Positions 30,509 to 36,331 of a DNA stretch of 36,331 nt are shown piece after piece. The notes under the pieces are model-generated. The model was not told where the DNA came from. It was given only the letters and a program-made list of their open reading frames with translations, and did not search any database. A program made the translations under genes and the position numbers. This DNA is from Clostridia bacterium (GTDB taxonomy: Bacteria; Bacillota; Clostridia; Christensenellales; Borkfalkiaceae). The first letter of the stretch is position 1; the number at the start of each line of letters is the position of its first letter. The stretch lies in assembly GCA_021204625.1 (NCBI GenBank), contig JAJPZA010000153.1:1-36331 (forward strand). The letters run 5' to 3'.

Positions 30509-33115
30509 TTACTTGTCTCCGGCCTTTTCGTCCGCAGAAGCCGCGGGAGTTATTTCCCTTACAAGGCCCTGCTCCAGAAGCTCTTCCGTAGTCTGGTACT
30601 TGTAGCTTACATCCGCCGTCTTTCCGCCTTTCTGGGCGCCAAGGCGGTCCATCATTACGTTGATGAGATGCTTTGCGTACGTGAGCTTTCTGCCGGATGT
30701 GATGTTCATGAGCAGAGGAGTCTTGGCGAATTTCTTTCTGCCGGCCATGCTCCTTCCATGATACTTGGTCTGCTCAAACTCCTTGGGATCCAGGGCAAGG
30801 GCCATGGCAAGGGTCCTGCCTCTGAACAGTATAAGCGCAATCCTGGCATTGTCATATGTCACGGCGCACTGCTTCCAGGTGAGTCTTGTATTCGTGCCCT
30901 TGTATGACTGGAACTGGTTGATGATTTCCGCATATCTGGCGCGCTGGTCTTCCGGAGCCTGCATTATCCTGGCGATAAAGCTGTAATCATACCTGCGGCC
31001 ATCATCTGCTGCTGCATCGGCTTCCGCTGCAACAGGAGCAGCCTCTGCGGCCGCGTCTGTGTCTGCAGAGTCATCCGCGTCATCGTCTGCCAAATCGTCA
31101 GAGGAATCATCAGAGAAATCATCCGGGGTTTCGTCCGCACTGGCTCCAAACTCGTCTGAGGGCTCTCCTTCCGCATCATCTGATGTTGCGGGAGCTTCCT
31201 CGTCTGCAGGAACATCTTCTGCAGGAGCATTTTCTATAGCGGGTTCATCCGCAGGCTCTTCCTGCACGGGAGCATTTTCTGCAGCGGCCTCATCCGCGGG
31301 TTCTGCAGCAGGAACTTCGGCTGCCGGTTCTGCAGTGACCTCTGTGCTGTCTTCGGATGCAGGAACTTCATCTGCAGTCTCTTCCGCAGGGGCTTCATCC
31401 GCTGCGGGTTCTGGAGTTGAGCACGGCTCAGCAGGGGATTCCGTCACTTCGGCATCATCCGCAAAAGGATCTTCGGCAGGAGTATCAGCCGCGGGTGCTG
31501 CGCTGAGGGAAGATGATGCGCCTGCATCATACAGAACATTGTCTGCTGCATTGTCTGCGGCTGTGGGTGTGCTTCCGTCTGCTCCGGCTGCCGCTGTTGC
31601 AAGAGCGGGCTGGCCGTTGGTCTGTTCGGGAAGAATGTCAGGGTCTTTAGGCGCCTTGGCAAGCTTGATGACTGTGGGAAGCACAAGGATTATGCAGAGC
31701 AGGCATGCTGCGGAGTCTGCGCTGCATCCGGCATAAAGGACGCCGTTCATTCCGAAGAACAAAGGAAGTATGAGAATGAGCGGAAGCTGGAAGATAATCT
31801 GCCTGGATATGGAGGCGATGATGCCTCGTATAGGCATGTTTATGGACGGGAAGAAGTTCGAGACGGTTATAGGAATTGCAGTCAGGAACACGGCTCCCAT
31901 GAATATGCGCAGATACTGCGTGCCGAATTCATCATACAGGTCATCTCCTTTCTGGAAGATGTGAAGTATGGGCTTCGGGATTACCTGGAAGAGCGTGAAC
32001 GCAACCAGTCCTACGATCAGCGCGATGACTACTATCTCAAGGAAAGTCTTCAATACTCGGTGGTACCGTTTGGCACCATAATTATAGCCCAGGACCGGTT
32101 GGACGCTGGTTGCAATGCCGTAAATTGTAGCATTGAATATCGAGTTTACTTTGGCGACAACACCCGCGACCGCAAGGGCCGTCGCGCTTGAATATGATAT
32201 GATGGCTGCTTCTGTGGCCACACCGTCAACGAGATACTCTTCAGGAACCGTCATGCCGTTCTCGGTTACGACATTGACGAGATCCGACTCACCGTACTTG
32301 CTGAGCATGTTGTTCATTATGGTCTGGACAATCATAATGGCGAACTGCATAAGTCCTGCTGCAAGTCCGAGACGGAATATCTGTCCTGTCGCCTCGCCCT
32401 CAGGAAGCATGTACTTTGCCTTGAACTTTATGGTCTTGAACCTGAAGAAGTATGCAAAACATATGATGGCAGATATAATCTGGCCGATGATTGTAGCGAG
32501 GGCTGCGCCCTGGATTCCCCAGCCGAAAACCATCATGAAGAGGGCGTCAAGGCCGATGTTCAGGATGGCGCCGGAAAGGGTTGTCATCATGGAGTATGTG
32601 GGGCTGCCGTCCGCACGGATGATGATTGCTCCGCCGGCCGCGAACATCTGGAACGGCATGCCTATGGCAATAATCCAGGTATAGTCGCATGCGTAGCTGA
32701 GAACCGCTTCATTGTCCCTGGCTCCGAAAAGCTTCAGAAGAGGCTCCTTGAAGCAGAGGACTATGATCATGAGCACAATGCCCACGGCGAGGAGCCAGAA
32801 AAAGCCGTTTCCGACTACCTTGCCCTGCTTCTCCTTGCTCTCCCCTTCGCCCTGTTCAAGGCTGAACTTGGACGCGGCGCCTGTGGAAATTAAAACATAG
32901 CAGGCCGTCATGAAGAGCACGAGCATGTATGCCACCTGTGAGGCTGCAGTGCCCTCGGTGCCTATGTTCTGCCCTATGAATATCTGGTCTACTATGTTGT
33001 AAATTGACGCAACCAGGTGCGAAAGTATGGACGGTATGGCGAAGGTGAGTATCAGCTTGCCTATCTTCGCATTGCCTAAATCAATCGGCTTCTTTTCCTT
33101 TTTAACAACTCCCAT
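30509..33115 (-). CDS. MATE-family transporter fused to an acidic linker and a C-terminal soluble domain
   Basis: A protein of 868 residues. Residues 15-485 are a full MATE (multidrug and toxin extrusion) transporter with twelve membrane helices by eye; typical blocks include P-S-I-L-S-H-L-V (28-35), V-Q-P-V-L-G-Y-N-Y-G-A (338-348) and the N-terminal V-D-Q-I-F-I-G. Residues 490-707 are a low-complexity linker of A, E, D, P, T and S, strongly acidic toward the end. Residues 708-855 form a soluble domain (Y-S-F-I-A-R-I-M-Q-A, S-Y-K-G-T, R-G-R-T-L-A-M-A-L-A-L-D-P, Y-A-K-H-L-I-N-V-M-M), a pattern that occurs in other Clostridia proteins without known function. Normal MATE proteins are about 450 residues. 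The start at 33115 has GAGAGGG upstream. Substrate unknown. Confidence 0.92.
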   Translation of the reverse strand: MGVVKKEKKPIDLGNAKIGKLILTFAIPSILSHLVASIYNIVDQIFIGQNIGTEGTAASQVAYMLVLFMTACYVLISTGAASKFSLEQGEGESKEKQGKVVGNGFFWLLAVGIVLMIIVLCFKEPLLKLFGARDNEAVLSYACDYTWIIAIGMPFQMFAAGGAIIIRADGSPTYSMMTTLSGAILNIGLDALFMMVFGWGIQGAALATIIGQIISAIICFAYFFRFKTIKFKAKYMLPEGEATGQIFRLGLAAGLMQFAIMIVQTIMNNMLSKYGESDLVNVVTENGMTVPEEYLVDGVATEAAIISYSSATALAVAGVVAKVNSIFNATIYGIATSVQPVLGYNYGAKRYHRVLKTFLEIVVIALIVGLVAFTLFQVIPKPILHIFQKGDDLYDEFGTQYLRIFMGAVFLTAIPITVSNFFPSINMPIRGIIASISRQIIFQLPLILILPLFFGMNGVLYAGCSADSAACLLCIILVLPTVIKLAKAPKDPDILPEQTNGQPALATAAAGADGSTPTAADNAADNVLYDAGASSSLSAAPAADTPAEDPFADDAEVTESPAEPCSTPEPAADEAPAEETADEVPASEDSTEVTAEPAAEVPAAEPADEAAAENAPVQEEPADEPAIENAPAEDVPADEEAPATSDDAEGEPSDEFGASADETPDDFSDDSSDDLADDDADDSADTDAAAEAAPVAAEADAAADDGRRYDYSFIARIMQAPEDQRARYAEIINQFQSYKGTNTRLTWKQCAVTYDNARIALILFRGRTLAMALALDPKEFEQTKYHGRSMAGRKKFAKTPLLMNITSGRKLTYAKHLINVMMDRLGAQKGGKTADVSYKYQTTEELLEQGLVREITPAASADEKAGDK

Positions 33116-33140
33116 ATATCTCAACCCTCTCTCTCATGCC

Positions 33141-33160
33141 CCGCCGCCTTTTTCCGGCGG
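33141..33160 (-). promoter_or_regulatory. Hairpin in the MATE leader next to the ribosome binding site
   Basis: CCGCCG and CGGCGG pair around an 8-base loop, ending just upstream of the GAGAGAGAGGG ribosome binding region of the MATE gene. It lies in a leader of about 190 bases. No known riboswitch consensus was recognised. Confidence 0.4.
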
Positions 33161-33313
33161 AAAAGACTGTCATTATTGTGGTGTGAAGCACCTTCCGGCG
33201 CTGACTCAAGATTTGAAAGGATCTCCCCTTTTTCCGGGTGGGATTCTGCGATGCCGCGTGGTTTTTCAGGGCGCCGGCCCTGTCTTTGCGCTCTTTTCTC
33301 TATAACGGCACAC

Positions 33314-33342
33314 ATTATAGCATCCAACTTTTTTGCCGTCAA
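33314..33342 (-). promoter_or_regulatory. Promoter of the MATE fusion gene
   Basis: On the minus strand TTGACG (33337-33342), 17 bp, TATAAT (33314-33319): the most consensus-like promoter in the window. Its start point lies about 190 bases before the ATG. Confidence 0.82.
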
Positions 33343-33516
33343 ACGATAAACAACAATTTTGAAAACTCCAACAAAAAGAACTGCAATGTTTGTTTCATAT
33401 TCTTGCAAAATGAACGGTAAAAAGACCGCTCAAAACGCATAATTTCAAATATAATCGACACAGTGCCGCACATTTCTCCCGCCGGGCGGGCCGGCCGGGA
33501 CACGCGCACGCAGCAA

Positions 33517-33539
33517 GGCGCCCCTTTTTAAGGAGCGCC
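33517..33539 (-). terminator. Possible terminator after the NusG domain II gene
   Basis: GGCGCCCCTT and AAGGAGCGCC form a 10-bp stem with one G·U pair around a tiny loop, 75 bp past the stop codon. There is no good T run on the minus strand, so it may be a processing or pausing hairpin instead. Other than this, the MATE promoter and the leader, the 500-bp gap 33116-33614 holds nothing I can support. Confidence 0.35.
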
Positions 33540-33614
33540 CCGGAGCCTTTGATATGAAAAAGTTCAGATCTTGCTGGTTTGGAATTCCGCCGCTGCCATT
33601 GGCTATGCCATTGG

Positions 33615-34118
33615 CTAGCCGATTGTAATGTTGCCGTTATCATTTGCAGTATAATCCGCTGGAATGATTTTGAGTGAGTGCGGCGAGCAGTATATGATTC
33701 CGTTGTTGTCCGTAATGGCTGAAGTGTACACGCAGTCCCTGCTGCGGCAGTTGGCCTCCGTTACGGAAACGGACGGGCCGGAAAGGTCTATCTCCACCAC
33801 GTTGTATGCGGAGCCGGAGGCAATGCGAAGGGTTATGGAGGATGAGGTCTCCTCCTCCACCGAGACCGCATCCGAATAGACGTTGTATGAAGAGTCTTCA
33901 AAGGAGATGTCAAAGACCAGCTCGTTCCTGAGGTATATCTCCACGCCTTCAAGAGAGCTCGTGTCCCTTGTGAAGAAAACGGCGCAGAATATGGCCACGA
34001 TAATCACCGCTATGACAGCGTATACAACAAGGTCCCATACCCTGAACCCCTTGTCTTTTTTGATGTGGTCTATCTGCTTGATCATCTTTCCGCTATGCCG
34101 CCCCGGGGCTTGAATCAC
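33615..34118 (-). CDS. NusG domain II-containing membrane-anchored protein
   Basis: A protein of 167 residues: a short cytosolic start, one membrane helix (about 29-50, V-V-Y-A-V-I-A-V-I-I-V-A) and an extracellular NusG_II domain with C124/C129 (N-C-R-S-R-D-C-V) and C144 (I-Y-C-S-P-H-S-L-K-I), the cysteine pattern of that family. Such proteins commonly accompany ApbE, FMN-binding and Rnf-type electron-transfer proteins in Clostridia. A GTG at 34118 overlaps the apbE stop (GTGA), suggesting translational coupling; an ATG at 34085 is an alternative start with a weaker site (GCGGAAAG). Confidence 0.9.
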   Translation of the reverse strand: MIQAPGRHSGKMIKQIDHIKKDKGFRVWDLVVYAVIAVIIVAIFCAVFFTRDTSSLEGVEIYLRNELVFDISFEDSSYNVYSDAVSVEEETSSSITLRIASGSAYNVVEIDLSGPSVSVTEANCRSRDCVYTSAITDNNGIIYCSPHSLKIIPADYTANDNGNITIG

Positions 34119-35356
34119 TCCAGTTCGCCCTTTATCCTGCTAACTGTCCTGAGACTGTCCATATTGGTTTCTGTCTCATATTTTCCGCCGCTGCATGTGA
34201 CCATGACGTACTCCAGGTCCGGCAGATTCTCATTTATGTACGCCAGAGCCTGCTCTCCCCCCATGGCCATGAGGGCGGTTGTGTATGCGTCGTCCTCCAC
34301 GGCCAGCCCGCCGGCAAGCGTGACGGTAACAACGCTGGAGCCCGTATCATCCGAGCCGGTGTTTATGGGAGATCCGGTCTTCGGATTTATGATATGGCAG
34401 TACAGAACATCGTCTATCCTGTAATACTGCTCATAATCCCCGCTTGTGGACAGCACAAAGTTCTTGCCCTTGAACTGCGCATAGTTCTTGCCGTACACCC
34501 TGGGATTGGTGAGGCTTATGGTGTACAGGCCATCGTCCGTGCCGTAATACTCCTTCACGGCAAGCGAGCTGCTTCCGAAAGTGAAGTACCCGTATTTGAA
34601 ATCCCCGGGATACCTTGCGTTGTACTCATCTATGAGACTGCTCACGATGTCAGTGGCATATCCCTTGCCTATTCCGCCCAGGTCTATCTTCATGGCGAGA
34701 GTCGCGCCATCCACCGTTGCGGTATTTTCCGGCTTGGTGGCATAATATGCGCCGGTCTCCTCATCCTTACGGATTTCCACGTCCCCGAAGTGCCCGGCGA
34801 GGTCTGTGTACGCCTCAATCTCTGCCTCCGTGGGAAGATCTCCGGCTTTTTCCGGATACGTTCCGTCTTCCCCGAAACCGTATGCGATGACGTTGTAATA
34901 CACGGCGGGGTTGTAATACCCGTCCGTTTTCTCATACATTTCCAAAGCTATGCGGAGAAGGTCATAGGTGTAATAATCTATCTGGACGGAATCTCCCGGG
35001 TCCGCCTGGTTGAACCTGTACACGCAGTATGTGACATCCTCTGTGGACTCCAGATCCGCAAGCTCCGAACTGGTGAGCGAAGTGGAAAGGTCCTTGTCCA
35101 GTGTGCCGAGGATTTCATTGGATTCCGCGACAAGCTCATCAAACTCGCCGCGCACCTTGTCCGCATACCCCTCCTCCGTCCTGGACGGGTCCACTGTAAC
35201 GGAAAGGGAAGCCGCAGCGTCCATATACAGCGAACTGGAATTGTATGTCTGCGCATTGGTGCCGGAGCACCCTGCGACAGAGAGGACGCAGGCGCCGGCG
35301 CATACGGCAGCGAGCGAGCATAAAAGCGCGCTCCTGCCCTTAATCTTCTTCAGCAT
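34115..35356 (-). CDS. apbE: FAD:protein FMN transferase, lipoprotein (ApbE family)
   Basis: A protein of 413 residues that attaches FMN from FAD to threonine residues of extracytoplasmic flavoproteins. A lipoprotein signal peptide (hydrophobic 10-29) ends in V-A-G-C with C30 as the lipidated residue. Family motifs: K-I-D-L-G-G-I-G-K-G-Y-A-T-D (223-236), S-T-S-G-D-Y (303-308), H-I-I-N-P-K-T-G-S-P-I (321-331) and the Mg-binding region D-A-Y-T-T-A-L-M (356-363). It is somewhat longer than usual, mostly between the signal and residue 110. The start ATG at 35356 lies at the predicted transcription start and has no Shine-Dalgarno sequence. It is followed by the NusG_II gene. Confidence 0.95.
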   Translation of the reverse strand: MLKKIKGRSALLCSLAAVCAGACVLSVAGCSGTNAQTYNSSSLYMDAAASLSVTVDPSRTEEGYADKVRGEFDELVAESNEILGTLDKDLSTSLTSSELADLESTEDVTYCVYRFNQADPGDSVQIDYYTYDLLRIALEMYEKTDGYYNPAVYYNVIAYGFGEDGTYPEKAGDLPTEAEIEAYTDLAGHFGDVEIRKDEETGAYYATKPENTATVDGATLAMKIDLGGIGKGYATDIVSSLIDEYNARYPGDFKYGYFTFGSSSLAVKEYYGTDDGLYTISLTNPRVYGKNYAQFKGKNFVLSTSGDYEQYYRIDDVLYCHIINPKTGSPINTGSDDTGSSVVTVTLAGGLAVEDDAYTTALMAMGGEQALAYINENLPDLEYVMVTCSGGKYETETNMDSLRTVSRIKGELE

Positions 35357-35362
35357 ACCCAA

Positions 35363-35391
35363 ATTATATAACCAGACGTCCTAAAAAGCAA
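35363..35391 (-). promoter_or_regulatory. apbE: apbE promoter, predicted leaderless
   Basis: On the minus strand TTGCTT (35386-35391), 17 bp, then a perfect TATAAT (35363-35368). Only six bases (TTGGGT) separate the -10 from the ATG, so the usual +1 is the A of the start codon. The same -35 hexamer and spacing occur at the macrodomain promoter. Confidence 0.6.
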
Positions 35392-35413
35392 GCGCAGGCA
35401 CACCGCCCGCGCT
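35381..35413 (-). terminator. Terminator of the partial gene at the right edge
   Basis: On the minus strand AGCGCGGGC pairs with GCCTGCGCT (9 bp, one G·U) around GGTGT, followed by TGCTTTTTAG. It lies 40 bp past the stop at 35453 and overlaps the apbE -35 element, so terminator and promoter share bases. Confidence 0.65.
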
Positions 35414-35452
35414 ATTCATAACAATTTCATATACGGATGCAAACAAACCGCA

Positions 35453-36331
35453 TTATACGCTGTTTGCGGCATTCTCATAGCCGCTGAAATCCGCTGGCAT
35501 TAGGGAATCCAGGTACTCATATGAGAAGCATACGGATGTTGAGATGCTGACCGTAACAGAACCCGTGAGATCTGTGCCGTCCGTGACAGCAGTTCTGAAC
35601 TCGTCTGTGTCTATGCGGGATATCATGGGGTCATTGCTTCCTTCCAGCATGTCCGTGGAAATGTCCATGGATAATGTTCCGGAATATGTGACATCGGACA
35701 ATATGCCGTCCTCCGAGAGCTCCGTAGTCTCATATGTGTAATCCACGGTGTATGTGCGGATGTTCGAATCCCTGGTGAAGCATATGGCTGTGCTCCAGCT
35801 TTTGTACGGGGCAGAGGATTCATATGCGGAAAATGTGGAAAGGTATTCCGCTATGTCGGATACGGAGCCGAATGATGAAGGGGCGTCCGCAAAAAAAGCG
35901 CTGCCTGTTTGCCGGTATGTGTCATACCTCTCCTGCGCGGCCTCTGCCTCCGCGCCGTCCAGAATTTTTTGCACGGACGGGGATATGCCCAGGCTGTCCA
36001 GATACTCGTAATATACAGAGCCGCCGTCCGGGCCGTCCGGAACGTGATACAGCCCTTGCCGGGTGTCTTCCGTGACGTCGTCCTCCTCCGTTGCATACTC
36101 ATATATGACCTCCGCCCTTTCCTGCGTGTCCGCGCTGAGGGTCATGATATCATAACGGGATTCCTGCATGTACGGATCTCTTGAGGCTTTATGATAACTG
36201 TTTGCCGTCCGGTTGTGCCATGCGGTGTATGAGCCCTCATATGACGCCGTATTGGAGAGAGCCTCGTTGAAGACGGATAAGTTTGAAACAAATTGCCTTG
36301 TTCGGAGAGCGTACTCCCCAAAAATTTGTAC
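35453..36331 (-). CDS. Partial hypothetical protein, probably extracytoplasmic, cut by the window edge
   Basis: The frame is open from the stop at 35453 through the right edge (at least 292 residues), so the internal ATG at 36169 is not the real start. The visible part is rich in Y, S, T, D and E with few basic residues. It has helices with A-E-A-E-A-A-Q-E-R-Y (near the middle) and beta-like stretches (Y-T-V-D-Y-T-Y-E-T-T) ending D-F-S-G-Y-E-N-A-A-N-S-V. I do not recognise a family. Composition and its position before apbE suggest an exported or membrane-associated protein, perhaps part of the same flavin or electron-transfer locus. The N-terminus is outside the window. Confidence 0.75.
   Translation of the reverse strand, partial: VQIFGEYALRTRQFVSNLSVFNEALSNTASYEGSYTAWHNRTANSYHKASRDPYMQESRYDIMTLSADTQERAEVIYEYATEEDDVTEDTRQGLYHVPDGPDGGSVYYEYLDSLGISPSVQKILDGAEAEAAQERYDTYRQTGSAFFADAPSSFGSVSDIAEYLSTFSAYESSAPYKSWSTAICFTRDSNIRTYTVDYTYETTELSEDGILSDVTYSGTLSMDISTDMLEGSNDPMISRIDTDEFRTAVTDGTDLTGSVTVSISTSVCFSYEYLDSLMPADFSGYENAANSV

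Noticed and set aside
29728-30591. Plus-strand open frame (287 residues) opposite the macrodomain gene
   Set aside because: It crosses the macrodomain coding region, its promoter and the MATE terminator, so it cannot be a genuine gene alongside them.
33121-33408. Minus-strand frame of 95 residues upstream of the MATE gene
   Set aside because: It overlaps the strong MATE promoter and the structured leader and has a composition unlike real genes here.
34394-35323. Plus-strand open frame (309 residues) opposite apbE
   Set aside because: The minus-strand ApbE motifs are unambiguous; this is a compositional shadow.

Overview
The window looks like a chromosome segment of a low-redundancy Gram-positive anaerobe, most likely class Clostridia (Lachnospiraceae-like). 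The basis is the McsA–McsB–ClpC protein-arginine-kinase operon, a GGGtGRT protein paired with an Fe-S scaffold-like protein, an ApbE lipoprotein next to a NusG domain II protein, and strong AGGAGG-type ribosome binding sites. This placement rests on gene content only. No rRNA, tRNA, CRISPR array, integrase or transposase was seen.

Layout. Positions 31-3030 hold a small accessory insert downstream of clpC: an XRE regulator, a truncated ImmA/IrrE protein, and a candidate nuclease-toxin/immunity pair. It is bracketed by two 100-bp direct repeats 2900 bp apart (88/100 identical) that are copies of the clpC 3' end. Positions 3000-7330 hold the mcsA-mcsB-clpC operon (minus strand), with an eight-unit 13-bp minisatellite between mcsB and clpC. 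At 7443-8792 is an AT-rich AAA ATPase of the DUF4143 type, preceded by 32-bp tandem repeats. At 9258-10984 (plus strand) are the Fe-S scaffold-like gene and the GGGtGRT gene, with a promoter, an overlapping palindrome and a perfect terminator.

The main discovery is at 11292-29504. Twenty consecutive minus-strand genes, named here P1 (28680-29504, transcribed first) to P20 (11292-12365, last), are diverged copies of one family of about 250-360 residues. All lack signal peptides and membrane segments. They share one plan: an N-terminal helical region, in most copies opening with an 'EN..G..R.L.KY' motif; a middle region resembling the SseB N-terminal domain ('VYTR.K' or 'FT..E', then about 35-45 residues later 'NP'); a helix carrying G-[VI]-x-G-E-D-L-F-P; and a C-terminal small beta-barrel of Sm/SH3 appearance ('C..kDGt.v.G'). 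They fall into subfamilies that mostly sit side by side, which indicates local tandem duplication. One copy is frameshifted (P6), one has a relic duplicated start (P16), and one spacer holds the relic 5' end of a lost copy. A Zn-macrodomain (ADP-ribosyl-hydrolase type) gene lies 34 bp upstream of P1 with a good promoter. A terminator closes the far end after P20, so all 21 genes could form one transcription unit of about 19 kb. The function of the array is unknown; a reservoir of variable cytosolic immunity or decoy proteins is one hypothesis.

The right end (30509-36331, minus strand) carries a MATE transporter fused through a 215-residue acidic linker to an extra soluble domain, a NusG domain II membrane protein overlapping an ApbE flavin-transferase lipoprotein whose promoter predicts a leaderless mRNA, and a partial gene running off the right edge.
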